DNA of 35,446 nucleotides from Saprospiraceae bacterium. Its GTDB lineage: Bacteria; Bacteroidota; Bacteroidia; Chitinophagales; Saprospiraceae. Position numbers and translations under genes: made by a program. The stretch lies in NCBI GenBank assembly GCA_022841345.1, contig JALHRR010000051.1, forward strand, positions 1 to 35,446, written 5' to 3'. Under the pieces are notes generated by a model. It did not search any database and was not told where the DNA came from. It saw only the letters and a program-made list of their open reading frames with translations. Position 1 is the stretch's first letter, and each line of letters opens with the position of its first letter. Of this stretch, positions 6,766-15,686 are shown one piece after another.

Positions 6766-8052
6766 TTATACCAATGCCTGAAAATCAACGCCACGCATAG
6801 TCCCATACACTCTTCCCGGCAGACTTTCGTCCCACAATGGTGAATTATCCGATAGAGACTGATTTTGAGATTTGAGAAATTGCCAGCCTTCTTCCGGAGA
6901 AAATATAGACAATCTCGCTTCTGTTCCCTCCACAATTGATATTTCTTTTAAACCGAGCAATTTCCTTGGCCCATTAGTCCACTTCTCCACAACTTTGTCC
7001 AATGTAAGATGCCCCTTCAAATACTTCCAACTCAATCCAAAAGCTGTCTGCAGACTCAGGCTTCCCGGTGTGGAATATGTAAACTCCAACATCTTTTTTT
7101 CCGTCTCCAAAGGTGTATGACCACTTACTATACAATCTATCGTCCCGTCTGCCAGACCTTCAATGAGCGCAAGCCTGTCCGACTCTTCTCTTAGGGGAGG
7201 AGATAATTTAAAGTGATTATTGAAATCAGACAAGACCTCATCCGTAAATGCAATATTCCAGACACTTACCGAAGCTGTAACTTTCAATCCTTCAGCCTTT
7301 GCCTGACGAACCAATGCGACACTTTCTGCAGTGCTGATTTGTTGAAAATGTAGTCTTGATTCTGTGTACCGAAGCAACTCAAGATCCCTTCGTATCATAA
7401 TTGTTTCGACTATGGAAGGAATGCCTTTGGTTCCAATCTGAGTACTGATAATACCTTCATGCAGATGACCTTTTGGAAATATTTTATCATCTGAAGGAAA
7501 CTGCATAATCAGACCTCCAAAACCTTTTACATACATTAATCCTCTCAACAATAATCCACCGTGATGAATGGGTTCCGGGCAATCAGTGAATGCTACAGCG
7601 CCTGCTTCTTTCATTTCCATAAGCTCTGCAATATCTTTGCCTCCCAATTGCTGCGACAATGCTCCTACCGGATGCACATCGCAGGATTTGCCTGCGGCTC
7701 TGTTTCTAATATACTGTACTTCTGATTTACTATGGATGACCGGCAAAAGATTAGGAAGCAAAGCTATGTCTGTAAATCCTCCGGCTGCAGCAGTTAACAA
7801 CAAGGTATCCATGGTATCCCGGTGCTCATATCCGGGTTCTCCACCCTGAGTACCATGATCAAAAAATCCCGGAGATACACTCAAATTCGGTTTATCAAGA
7901 ACGATTGTATCAGAATCTGTGTCCAATCCTGCATCAGAAATACTTTGAATGCGCCCATCCTGTATAAAAATATTTACATTTCGGCCATTCCATTTTGATT
8001 GAATATCACAGATTGTGACATTTTTGAGCAGCAATTTTTTGATGAGAGCCAT
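6766..8052 (-). CDS. Dihydroorotase homologue, probably non-catalytic (PyrC-prime type)
   Basis: A 428-residue amidohydrolase-fold protein of the dihydroorotase multifunctional-complex family. The fold markers are PGFFDHG (61-67), GEPGYEHRDT (71-80), PPLREESDRLALIEGLADGTID (285-306) and TPGSLSLQTAFGL. The catalytic residues are gone. The metal-binding HxH after PGF is D65-H66-G67, the DHAPH signature is G311-H312-T-P-L315 so the catalytic Asp is Gly, and the usual HxxHxS strand reads HFQQIS. Dihydroorotase step 3 of pyrimidine synthesis is therefore unlikely. Inactive PyrC-prime proteins are known to act as structural partners of aspartate transcarbamoylase; an analogous scaffold role is possible. 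Many Bacteroidota carry similar proteins annotated simply as dihydroorotase. It heads the string of envelope genes that follows. Confidence 0.88.
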   Translation of the reverse strand: MALIKKLLLKNVTICDIQSKWNGRNVNIFIQDGRIQSISDAGLDTDSDTIVLDKPNLSVSPGFFDHGTQGGEPGYEHRDTMDTLLLTAAAGGFTDIALLPNLLPVIHSKSEVQYIRNRAAGKSCDVHPVGALSQQLGGKDIAELMEMKEAGAVAFTDCPEPIHHGGLLLRGLMYVKGFGGLIMQFPSDDKIFPKGHLHEGIISTQIGTKGIPSIVETIMIRRDLELLRYTESRLHFQQISTAESVALVRQAKAEGLKVTASVSVWNIAFTDEVLSDFNNHFKLSPPLREESDRLALIEGLADGTIDCIVSGHTPLETEKKMLEFTYSTPGSLSLQTAFGLSWKYLKGHLTLDKVVEKWTNGPRKLLGLKEISIVEGTEARLSIFSPEEGWQFLKSQNQSLSDNSPLWDESLPGRVYGTMRGVDFQALV

Positions 8053-8150
8053 TTCAGCGACCTTTATTTATAGAGCCTGTGTATGTTACATTGCTTGTTT
8101 AACAGAGCAATATAGAACTTCCTATCTTTGAAACTGCCTGATTTCCAGCA

Positions 8151-10163
8151 CTATACTTTCCAGAATCTCAGAATCAACACCTCCAGCAATAGAAACAACA
8201 GGGCTAAAATTAAGCAAATCCTCCATAATACAGTGCCTGTATTCTTTTCTTTGATCAATTCTGTAAAAGATGCCGCTGCGACCTGATCCAGAATAGTAGC
8301 ATTCGGAAAATAGGTTGACAATGCTCCGGCCGCGTATGCCTCAGGATTACTCTCTTTTCTGTTATAATTGAATGCAATGCTGGCCATAGTGTCTCTTTCA
8401 TTGGCAAATAATTGATAAGCTCCAGCTTTCTCTACCTGATTGAATACCTGAACTACCGCAGCAGATCCCTTGGGAACCACTCCGGGAATAAATTCACCGG
8501 GGCCTTTCATTTTGTAGATGACATCTCCCCTTCCCGCCGGCATATTGACTACTATCTGTTCATCATTTCCGATTGTATATGACATCACAGGTCTTGAAGA
8601 AGACTGAATCGCGGCTTTGTATAAGAAAGGGACAAATACCTCAGCATTCATACCTAAGTTACTTTCTGCTTCAGCAAGCGCTGTACTGAACAGGAAAAAA
8701 GTACCTTTCTCCACCGGATAGCCTACCAAAAATGGCGTACCGTCCCTGAAAGTAAGCAAACTCTCGCCTGAACTTCTTTGAAATTTGAATCTGCCCTGCA
8801 CCTGAGGAAGCTTCATATTGGCTGGTCTTCTCTCAAATATATCTGAAAAAACAAAAGCAGATTCATTAATCACTGAAACCTGATGGGTTGCAGTTTCATA
8901 AGATGAAAGAGCCGGAATCCCCAGTGTAGATAGAGCACTGTTGAGATTATTGATATCAGCATTTTTGGCAGGAAAAAGCATCACATTAGTGCCTTCCCTG
9001 AGTACTGTGGCCATCTGAGCTGCAAGACCTGAACTGATCTGGGTTACATTTGACAGAATGATCATTTTCTTTGAGCTCAGGCCGGAGTAATCAATTCGTT
9101 TTATATCCGTCTGCACTAATTCATATTGAGCCGAAGGTCTGAAAGCTGCCTCCAGGAACCTGTTTGGCTGTTGCTCATATAAAGCCAGAATCTGGATTTT
9201 TTCAGGTACATTAAATGCCAGGTGGTAGGTATCATCAAACTGAACCGGATAATCCGTTATTTCAACTGTCAGATGTTGCCAGCCCATCCCATTTATGTTG
9301 AGATTTATTGTGTCGACTGAAACTCCACCTGCCGGAATTGTGACTGATCCAACCGGTTTCTTTTCGCCGCCATACTCTAAAGATAAGCGAACATTTTCAG
9401 CCGGATTCTGATCGAAGTTTTTGATACGCACCAGTAATTTAGCAACTTGTCCAGGCATGAGTACCGGCATATCAAACCACGCTGAATCAATGCTCAAATT
9501 TCTTTCCTGCACTGCAACCATAGGTACCACACTCAATTCCAGCTCCTGAGGAACAAAATTATCCTCAAACATGCTTTTTTGAAAATCGGAAATATGGAAA
9601 TACACAGCTTTACTGTCTGTTTCGTCCTCAAGCACACCCTGTTGTCTTGTCAAAATCAGTGAAAACGGATGTGAAGCCGGAGAAATATCTATTTCTTCTA
9701 TAAATTCAATCGCCGTGTTTTTATCCACCAATCGCATATGTCTGGCTTCGAGATCCTGAGTGATAATATGGAATCTGTCCCTGTCATCATATGCATCCAC
9801 GACTTGAAGAGCTCTCTGTTTTGCCCGCTCTATTAATGGAAAATCCTGGCTTAAAGCTTGCATGCTAAAAGAATTGTCCACAAAAATGCTGACTACTCTC
9901 GGGCGGGTATCCACTACGTCCTCCTTTGTAAAGAATGGCTGCGAAAAAGCAAATACCAATAACGCAAATGCCAGCAATCTCATCAGCAAAACCAATAGAT
10001 TTCTCAGTCTGGATCTGGAGGAAGTCTCCTCCTTAAGCTCTTTCAGAAATCTTACATTGGTAAAATATACTTTTTTAAATTTTCTGAAATAGAACAAATG
10101 TATGATAACAGGTATGGCCAGAACTGCCAATGCTGAAAGGAATACTGGAAAAATAAACTGCAT
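8151..10163 (-). CDS. BatA-domain VWA membrane protein
   Basis: A 670-residue membrane protein. Residues 1-78 form the BatA N-terminal domain: a helix at 5-25, the FYFRKFKKVYFTNVRFLKEL motif, then a second helix at 55-75. A von Willebrand A domain follows, with its MIDAS DxSxS motif as D96-N-S98-F-S100. The rest is a long extracytoplasmic beta-rich region, and a last helix (about 648-668) anchors the C-terminus. BatA/BatB proteins are linked to MoxR ATPases in aerotolerance or protein-complex assembly, but no MoxR gene is beside it here. A good Bacteroidota promoter lies upstream at 10228-10258. It precedes the dihydroorotase-like gene by 98 bases and may share its transcript. Confidence 0.88.
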   Translation of the reverse strand: MQFIFPVFLSALAVLAIPVIIHLFYFRKFKKVYFTNVRFLKELKEETSSRSRLRNLLVLLMRLLAFALLVFAFSQPFFTKEDVVDTRPRVVSIFVDNSFSMQALSQDFPLIERAKQRALQVVDAYDDRDRFHIITQDLEARHMRLVDKNTAIEFIEEIDISPASHPFSLILTRQQGVLEDETDSKAVYFHISDFQKSMFEDNFVPQELELSVVPMVAVQERNLSIDSAWFDMPVLMPGQVAKLLVRIKNFDQNPAENVRLSLEYGGEKKPVGSVTIPAGGVSVDTINLNINGMGWQHLTVEITDYPVQFDDTYHLAFNVPEKIQILALYEQQPNRFLEAAFRPSAQYELVQTDIKRIDYSGLSSKKMIILSNVTQISSGLAAQMATVLREGTNVMLFPAKNADINNLNSALSTLGIPALSSYETATHQVSVINESAFVFSDIFERRPANMKLPQVQGRFKFQRSSGESLLTFRDGTPFLVGYPVEKGTFFLFSTALAEAESNLGMNAEVFVPFLYKAAIQSSSRPVMSYTIGNDEQIVVNMPAGRGDVIYKMKGPGEFIPGVVPKGSAAVVQVFNQVEKAGAYQLFANERDTMASIAFNYNRKESNPEAYAAGALSTYFPNATILDQVAAASFTELIKEKNTGTVLWRICLILALLFLLLEVLILRFWKV

Positions 10164-10227
10164 GAATGCGAATTCAGATGATTATACCTTCATTTAAAAA
10201 AATGCGTCAGGCTTTGAACGCAATTTG

Positions 10228-10258
10228 CAAAGGTATGTTTTGTTCCGGTTATCTTCAA
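10228..10258 (-). promoter_or_regulatory. Bacteroidota-type promoter for the BatA gene
   Basis: On the minus strand a TACCTTTG -7 box (10235 to 10228) matches the phylum consensus TAnnTTTG. A TTG at 10258-10256 lies 20 bases upstream, the expected spacing for the -33 box. Transcription would begin near 10221, giving a leader of about 58 bases before the start codon at 10163. The -33 box overlaps the stop codon region of the next gene upstream. Confidence 0.6.
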
Positions 10259-11256
10259 GGTGTTTTTATGAATGGCAAGACACCAGATTTATTCCCGGAC
10301 CGAATACTGATCCAGTATTGACCGGATGAAATTTTCGAAATATCAATCAGTTCAGCAGAGATACGACCAGATTGAACAAGACGGGCATTGAGATCGAATA
10401 TTTGAAAATCAACCGGGTAAATAATATCTCCCATATTGACTCTTAGAAATTCATTGGCAGGGTTGGGTGAAATGGAAAATGAAAGTTTTTCAGTCTCCCT
10501 TACGGATGAGCTGATCGGATCCACATTCGATCCTGAATTTAATATATTTTTTGTCGTAACTTCCTGTACGAATGCGATGACAACGAGACTATCAGCATTC
10601 CAGCCAGCTTCCGGTTGAAAAGAAAAAGTATAGGAAACTTCCTCTCCTGCATTCGCTGCTAAAAATGGAGCCCCTGAATTGGGTGTCAACATTGTTCTGA
10701 ATACATTGTGGTGATTTTGATAATTTGGAAGAGGACCTCCGACCACCAGAGTTTCTACAACTATTGTATGCAATACATAGCTGCCGCCCCCGGGCAATAC
10801 CGGCAATTCTCCAAGTGTTGCAACATTTACAGTAATATCCACTGAATTTCCATTATTTACTTTACTCACAGCCAGCTCTATCGGGCTGGTATCATCTGAC
10901 ATTTCTTCCAATAAAGCAACCGGTACGATGGATGATCCCTGATTGACCCTTGAGCCATTCACAAAGACAGAAGGTGTACCCTGGACTCCGTAGTAACTAA
11001 TTCTGGCATCATTCTGGGGCTTGTTGGCATTGTAATAAATACAGGCAGGATATGGACTTGGAGCAAAAAATGATATTAGATGGTAGTCATTTTCAAATCC
11101 CTGCAAATTGCTTCGGAACTGAGGAATTCTGTTAGCACATATGGAGCAAAATGAATTGGAAAATTGCTCCAGCAGAATATATTTCTTTGCAGATTGAGCT
11201 GAAATATTGCTGGCAGAAAGTAGTATCAGAAAGGAAAATAAAGTAAAATGTCTCAT
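10255..11256 (-). CDS. Omp28-like thioredoxin-fold protein with T9SS type A sorting domain
   Basis: A 333-residue secreted protein. A signal peptide (1-20, ending in SASNISAQ) precedes a thioredoxin-like domain with the motif C37-S-I-C40 in QFSNSFCSICAN and a TPSVFVNG segment where the family has its cis-proline. This matches Bacteroidota Omp28-related proteins. A beta-sandwich region follows, then a C-terminal T9SS type A sorting domain with SISPNPANEFLRV and the terminal ISSGQYWISIRSG. It is therefore probably exported through the outer membrane and fixed to the surface. The CxxC suggests redox activity, but a purely structural disulfide is equally possible. It is transcribed away from terC and ends just before the promoter of the BatA gene. 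Confidence 0.87.
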   Translation of the reverse strand: MRHFTLFSFLILLSASNISAQSAKKYILLEQFSNSFCSICANRIPQFRSNLQGFENDYHLISFFAPSPYPACIYYNANKPQNDARISYYGVQGTPSVFVNGSRVNQGSSIVPVALLEEMSDDTSPIELAVSKVNNGNSVDITVNVATLGELPVLPGGGSYVLHTIVVETLVVGGPLPNYQNHHNVFRTMLTPNSGAPFLAANAGEEVSYTFSFQPEAGWNADSLVVIAFVQEVTTKNILNSGSNVDPISSSVRETEKLSFSISPNPANEFLRVNMGDIIYPVDFQIFDLNARLVQSGRISAELIDISKISSGQYWISIRSGNKSGVLPFIKTP

Positions 11257-11475
11257 TGTAAATCTATTTCAAATCAGAAAATAAAACAAACCTGATCGTA
11301 TATACGATTGAAAGTATGGCAAAGATGAACCAGTGCTTAAATAATAAATTCTTGCTACTTGTTCATTTTAAATGGAGATCCTTGAGTTGCGAAGGCAAAA
11401 TCATTAAAATAAAATTAAGGTTTTAGCTCGCAATTGATTTAATATCACATTACATTTATCACAAATTTATAAGCA

Positions 11476-12336
11476 ATGACATTGTTGAGTACCCTTTATA
11501 ATATGCCTGACTTCAGCCATCCTGACATTTGGTTCAGTTTGCTTACGTTGACATTTCTGGAAGTCATTCTGGGAATTGACAATATTATCTTTATTTCGAT
11601 ATTATCCTCCCGGGTTGCACCCGAGAAAAGAGCAAAGGTGATGCGAATGGGACTGTTGCTTGCAATGCTCTTCAGGGTGATGCTTTTATTCGGGATCAGT
11701 TGGTTAGTAGCATTGACTGAACCGCTTTTTTCTCTGGATATAATTGGAATCAAGGCAGGATTCACAGGGCAGGCATTGGTATTGATTGCCGGGGGGATTT
11801 TCCTTTTATATAAATCTACCACAGAAATAGGTCATAAGCTAGAAGGAAAAGAACACTCAGTAGAAGGCAGCAAAGCAGTTAAAACAACCGTGGCCGCGCT
11901 GATGGTGCAGATTGTTTTAATAGATATCGTATTTTCATTTGACTCCATCCTAACTGCGGTAGGTATGACTTCAGGTATCAATGGAGCATTGTGGGTAATG
12001 GTCATCAGTGTCATGATTGCCATATTTGTCATGATGGCATTTGCTGTTCCGGTAGGTAAGTTCGTCAATGAGCACCCAACGATACAGATGCTTGCACTTG
12101 CATTTTTGATACTTATCGGATTCATGTTGATCACCGAAGGAGCGCACCATTCTCATATGACAATCGGAGGTGAAGAAGTAGGCGCTGTTCCAAAAGGTTA
12201 TTTATACTTTGCAATTGCCTTCTCTTTACTTGTAGAATTCCTGAATATGCGGATGAGAAAATCGGCGAATAAGAAGGTCAAACTTCACTCTATTACAGAG
12301 CAGGCGAAGGAGGAGGGATTGTTTGAAGAGAACTGA
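11476..12336 (+). CDS. TerC family integral membrane protein
   Basis: A 286-residue TerC/Alx/YkoY family transporter, the only plus-strand gene between 2480 and 29541. The two family motifs are FLEVILGIDNIIFISIL (Glu29, Asp35, Asn36) and VLIDIVFSFDSILTAVGM, whose acidic residues form the putative metal site. About seven to nine membrane helices are visible and the C-terminus is charged. Characterised relatives export manganese; tellurium resistance is the historical label. I looked for a manganese-sensing yybP-ykoY leader in the 219 bases upstream and did not see one. An in-frame ATG at 11503 (MPDFSHPDIWF) is another possible start; family members commonly begin just before such a segment. 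Confidence 0.92.
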   Translation: MTLLSTLYNMPDFSHPDIWFSLLTLTFLEVILGIDNIIFISILSSRVAPEKRAKVMRMGLLLAMLFRVMLLFGISWLVALTEPLFSLDIIGIKAGFTGQALVLIAGGIFLLYKSTTEIGHKLEGKEHSVEGSKAVKTTVAALMVQIVLIDIVFSFDSILTAVGMTSGINGALWVMVISVMIAIFVMMAFAVPVGKFVNEHPTIQMLALAFLILIGFMLITEGAHHSHMTIGGEEVGAVPKGYLYFAIAFSLLVEFLNMRMRKSANKKVKLHSITEQAKEEGLFEEN

Positions 12337-12539
12337 GAGAAACTTGAGATTTCAGCTGTCAGTTTTCAGGTATCAGATTTCAGATTTGGAACAGCCAAAT
12401 GAACAATCGGAAAACACGTTGAGGTTTTGAAGGGGAAATGCATGGCATTACACGCATATAGGTGCTAGCTCATTTTCGCTCTGACTCTCCACAAATTGCA
12501 GGTTGGGTAATATGGAAAAACCAGGAAAAGCACTGATGT

Positions 12540-13160
12540 TCAGATAATCGTAGAAATTACATACACAATATAAAGCCACAGAAAACCCATCCAGGTGATT
12601 TTGTGTATTTTTTTCAATACTTTCCAATCGTAAACAAACAGAGAAATAAACAAGATATTCCATGCGATCACTAAAAAAGCTATACCATTTTCAATATGCA
12701 GATTACCTGATACCCGGCTCAAAATAGGTTCGAGAATTAACAAGGATGCCATGAGAATAAATCGCTTGTGGAGATCCCGGTTTTTTCTTTTGATATATGC
12801 AAGTGTGACCAGGATAGCAAAACTTAACATAAAAAACCGGTTAGCTTTCACATAAAAAACCATAGCGTCCCAGCCTTTGTAAACTGTAATGAATATATAC
12901 AGCGTACTCAGGAATACACCAATAGCAGTAATCATGCCTGCAATACCCCATCTCATGTGAGATTCGTAATTTCCTTTTCTGATAAAATTAGCCTGAACTA
13001 CGAAAATAAAAAACCAGGCAAACATAAAGAGACCATGAATGATAAACATGGGATTGCTGTTGCTTTCTTGTCCCACATCTGTTATCAGATTATCAGAAAA
13101 TGCGATTAATGATAACACCAGAAGGAGTATACTGATGGATTGGAAGTAGTATTTCTTCAT
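12540..13160 (-). CDS. Integral membrane protein of unknown function
   Basis: A 206-residue polytopic membrane protein beginning MKKYYFQSISILLLVL; an upstream TTG in frame at 13184 is less likely. I see about six to seven helices, including LFMFAWFFIFVVQANFIRKGN and HMRWGIAGMITAIGVFLSTLYIF, the second with a conserved-looking HxRWG. The layout resembles small cytochrome-b561/DUF2306-like membrane proteins of Bacteroidota, though I cannot confirm a family. The HGLFMFAW and SHMRWG histidines could bind haem (speculative). It is convergent with terC, with 203 bases between that hold only short TTTCAG/TATCAG repeats. Confidence 0.65.
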   Translation of the reverse strand: MKKYYFQSISILLLVLSLIAFSDNLITDVGQESNSNPMFIIHGLFMFAWFFIFVVQANFIRKGNYESHMRWGIAGMITAIGVFLSTLYIFITVYKGWDAMVFYVKANRFFMLSFAILVTLAYIKRKNRDLHKRFILMASLLILEPILSRVSGNLHIENGIAFLVIAWNILFISLFVYDWKVLKKIHKITWMGFLWLYIVYVISTII

Positions 13161-13257
13161 TCCGTCTTTAGCTTTAATTATCAATCAGGAATTGAAAATA
13201 ATTTTTCTCAAATATGGCCTTATAAATCTAAAATTTAAGTCTGAAATAATTCTATTT

Positions 13258-14163
13258 TCACTTTAAATACTGATCAAACCATTTTATAAATTCAACTTGC
13301 TCTGCATTCATATCATCCCATCCGTGATTGGCACCTTTTTTCACAATCAACTTGTTGGGGACATTATTTTTCTGATATGCTGCAATCATTATTTCTGATT
13401 GCTGTAACGGAACAACATCATCCAGATCTCCATGAATAAGTAGTGCTGGTGCATCGTCAGGACTAACACTATAAAGCGGAGAAAAATCACGTGAAAGTTT
13501 CAATTGTTCTTCTTCTGCGGGGAAAATGTATTCCTGCTTTTTGCCATCCCATTTTTTGAAGTCAAAAGCACCTATTACGCCAAAGTCCCTCATAAAAGAT
13601 TCACTTCTGATAGGTGCTAAATCTTTTTCACCATAATTAAGCAAATCTGTAGGGGGGGAAAGTACTGCTACAGCCTGGACTTTATCACTAACTCTGTTTA
13701 CCGGATCAGGTGCATTTATATTTGCATCACTACCTGTTGTTGCAACCATTAATGCAAGATGTCCACCTGAAGACTCTCCAATGATGCCGATATTATCCGG
13801 GTCAATATTAAACTTAGCAGCATTCGATCTTATGTAGCGAACACTTCTTTTTATATCACTCACTGCATCCATCAGATTATATCTTGGCTGAGATCCATGC
13901 ATTACATTAAAGACAGTATATCCATTCTCCAAATACAAATCCATTGTTTTTTCATAATTCAGTGCATCTTTATATCCGGACCTCCAACCACCGCTTATGA
14001 TGTATATCAATGCCTTACCTTTATCATTTGCTGCAGGTGTCAGCATGATCATACTTAGTGCCATGCCATCTTTGTGTCCATAAATAATTTCGACCCCCTT
14101 ACTTTCCTGCCCAAAGACGCTGAATGAAAAATGGAGAATGATGAAGTGAAGTAGTAGTTTCAT
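13258..14163 (-). CDS. Secreted alpha/beta hydrolase (esterase-like)
   Basis: A 301-residue alpha/beta-hydrolase with a signal peptide (MKLLLHFIILHFSFSVFGQ). I take the ATG at 14163 since an upstream in-frame start would push the signal peptide inside the protein. The nucleophile elbow is G129-E-S131-S-G133, the acid is probably Asp248 in HGDLDDVVP and the base His280 in GANHGWDD. The oxyanion segment is SGGW in place of the usual HGG. This fits the BD-FAE/carbohydrate or carboxyl esterase group of periplasmic hydrolases that often deacylate plant polysaccharides or peptides. It follows the broken DUF3667 gene by 49 bases. Substrate unknown. Confidence 0.85.
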   Translation of the reverse strand: MKLLLHFIILHFSFSVFGQESKGVEIIYGHKDGMALSMIMLTPAANDKGKALIYIISGGWRSGYKDALNYEKTMDLYLENGYTVFNVMHGSQPRYNLMDAVSDIKRSVRYIRSNAAKFNIDPDNIGIIGESSGGHLALMVATTGSDANINAPDPVNRVSDKVQAVAVLSPPTDLLNYGEKDLAPIRSESFMRDFGVIGAFDFKKWDGKKQEYIFPAEEEQLKLSRDFSPLYSVSPDDAPALLIHGDLDDVVPLQQSEIMIAAYQKNNVPNKLIVKKGANHGWDDMNAEQVEFIKWFDQYLK

Positions 14164-14212
14164 GAGGTAATAATTAGGTAAACTAATTCTTTTTGGATAA
14201 ACCAATATCATT

Positions 14213-15024
14213 TTAATGAATAGACACCAATGAATAATAGCTTACGCCAGATCTATAAATTTCGATTAATACATTTAAAAAAGTGGAACCGATGAGGGCA
14301 GTAACTACAGTATAAACCCAGTTTACTTTGTAGAATTGTCTGATCGCAAATATTAAATAAACCAGTAAAACCACCTGAATCGGGATTACATAATAAAGGC
14401 TGTCCACTACTGAAAATAACAATCTTAACAATTCTGTCCATGCGACCATGACCAATAAAGTGAATGAAAAAAATGGGTAGCAAAAATCAAATGCTTCCCG
14501 ATCTGCATTTTTTTTCTTGCAAATATGACTGAGAAAATCAATCCTAATAATGGAATAAAGATGAGCACAATAGCCTTCGCAATTGATTTGGATTTTTGTT
14601 CATATAGCAGAGCAATTTCATTGATTGGCCTGGACAATTCTGTTGCTTTCCTTTCTGCAATTGCCTTAATATTTAGACCCATATCGGAAGTAACATCAAA
14701 CCACCATGAAGATGGTTTTCTAAAGATATCGACATCAGACAGAAGGATAAAAAACAATACGTTGACCAGGATGAAAATCTGAACAGGCTTCATGAAAGGC
14801 TTTCTCAATCCTTCTACATAAATGGTGCTCAAAAGTCCCGGTTTGAAAAGGAGTAACTTAAATGACTTAAATAACTTTGAGTCTAAATGAGTAAAAACAT
14901 CAACAGTTTGTTCAGCCAGTTTTATAAATGAAAAGTCCGTCGGAGAAACAACTTTTTCGCCACAGACATGGCAGTAATCTCCATGTAAAACAGCTTTACA
15001 ATTAATACAGGTTTTGATGCTCAT
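14213..15024 (-). pseudogene. DUF3667 family protein, frameshifted in a T7 tract
   Basis: Bacteroidota DUF3667 membrane protein of about 271 residues if the frame is restored. The N-terminal part (start 15024) has a zinc ribbon C6-x2-C9...C18-x2-C21, then FLKPVQIFILVNVLFF-like helices. The first frame runs on to a nonsense end at 14425. Continuation is in another frame (about 14213-14455, VMVAWTELLRLLFSVVDSLYY). Inserting one T in the seven-T run on the coding strand (seven A at 14467-14473) gives ATHFFSFTLLVMVAWTELL, the normal family sequence. So the break is a single-base deletion, either a real mutation, a slippage site, or an assembly error. Family function is unknown. Confidence 0.8.
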
Positions 15025-15116
15025 AACTGCTAATCAGGTAAAGAATTGCAGGCAAGTATACCAGTAATATTATAATTTAAAACATAAATGAGAACATAAA
15101 GACATCCGGAATAGTA

Positions 15117-15243
15117 GATTTCACTTCATCAGCACCACATCCGTCACATATTGTGTGCGAAGTCCATTGCCCCTATCCGTATATTGTACCACACAGGTGA
15201 ACACATCCGGATCCAAAACCTGCCCTTTAAATGTGCCATCCCA
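15117..15243 (-). pseudogene. Detached 3' end of a T9SS type B gene (left direct repeat)
   Basis: This 127-bp segment equals 16668-16794 except for one silent base (A at 15205, G at 16756). It encodes the last 40 residues of the CHU_C sorting domain, from WDGTFKGQVLDPDVF to the stop, without any gene body ahead of it. Identity stops abruptly at 15243. Downstream, CAAGTATACCA and an AT-rich stretch (15053-15080) match 16601-16628 with some changes, so the duplication may originally have been longer. It forms the left edge of the RhuM/TIR island. Confidence 0.88.
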
Positions 15244-15260
15244 AACCATCTTGTGAAGCA

Positions 15261-15316
15261 GATTATAAGATGCACTTTTTGTAGAAATGAAAAAAAAAAA
15301 CATTAATCTTATAATC
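15261..15316. repeat. 11-bp inverted repeat upstream of the RhuM remnant
   Basis: GATTATAAGAT (15261-15271) and ATCTTATAATC (15306-15316) are perfect complements with 34 bases between, including an A-run. They lie just inside the left direct repeat, in the leader of the RhuM remnant. It could be a terminator-like hairpin or an element end. Confidence 0.5.
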
Positions 15317-15350
15317 CCAAAAAACCCAATTCTCACAATTAAAGTATCGA

Positions 15351-15614
15351 ATGGCAGAGAATAAAATAATCATTTATAACACAGCGGACGGTAAATCTTC
15401 TGTATCACTCTATGCCAAAGATGGCAGTGTCTGGATGAGTCAAAATCAGCTGGCTGAACTTTTTGGCACCTCAGTACCAAATATCAGCATGTACATATTT
15501 AATACACTTAAAAACAATGAATTACAAGCAAAATCAACTATTAAGCAGTACTTACCAACTGCTTTCGATGGTAAACAATATGAGGTAACTTTATATAACC
15601 TCGATATGATTTAA
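15351..15614 (+). pseudogene. RhuM-like protein, truncated
   Basis: The 87 residues match the N-terminal region of RhuM/virulence-protein-like genes, which normally run to over 300 residues. Typical parts are SVSLYAKDGSVWMSQNQLAELFGTS and the ending DGKQYEVTLYNLDMI, after which the family usually continues into a KilA-N/ANT-like region with RGTQF. Here a TAA follows LDMI and nothing further of the family is visible before the TIR gene at 15687. RhuM genes are common in restriction and defence islands, where their job is unclear. It is the only plus-strand gene in the island. Confidence 0.75.
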
Positions 15615-15686
15615 TTAAAAGCGAAAGGATACACCTTTGTTTCTATCAGTTAAAATTAAAATTTTGTGTCCAATTCTAAGAGAAAT

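Noticed and set aside
8123-8130. TATCTTTG promoter box on the plus strand
   Set aside because: It matches the -7 consensus but faces the 3' end of the BatA gene with no plus-strand gene to serve.
11257-11475. yybP-ykoY manganese riboswitch upstream of the TerC gene
   Set aside because: TerC genes often carry it, but I could not find its conserved helices or GC-rich core in this AT-rich leader.
15117-15336. A separate small secreted protein ending in a CHU_C tail
   Set aside because: Its start would fall in unrelated AT-rich sequence and only the duplicated 40 residues match anything, so it is a gene fragment.
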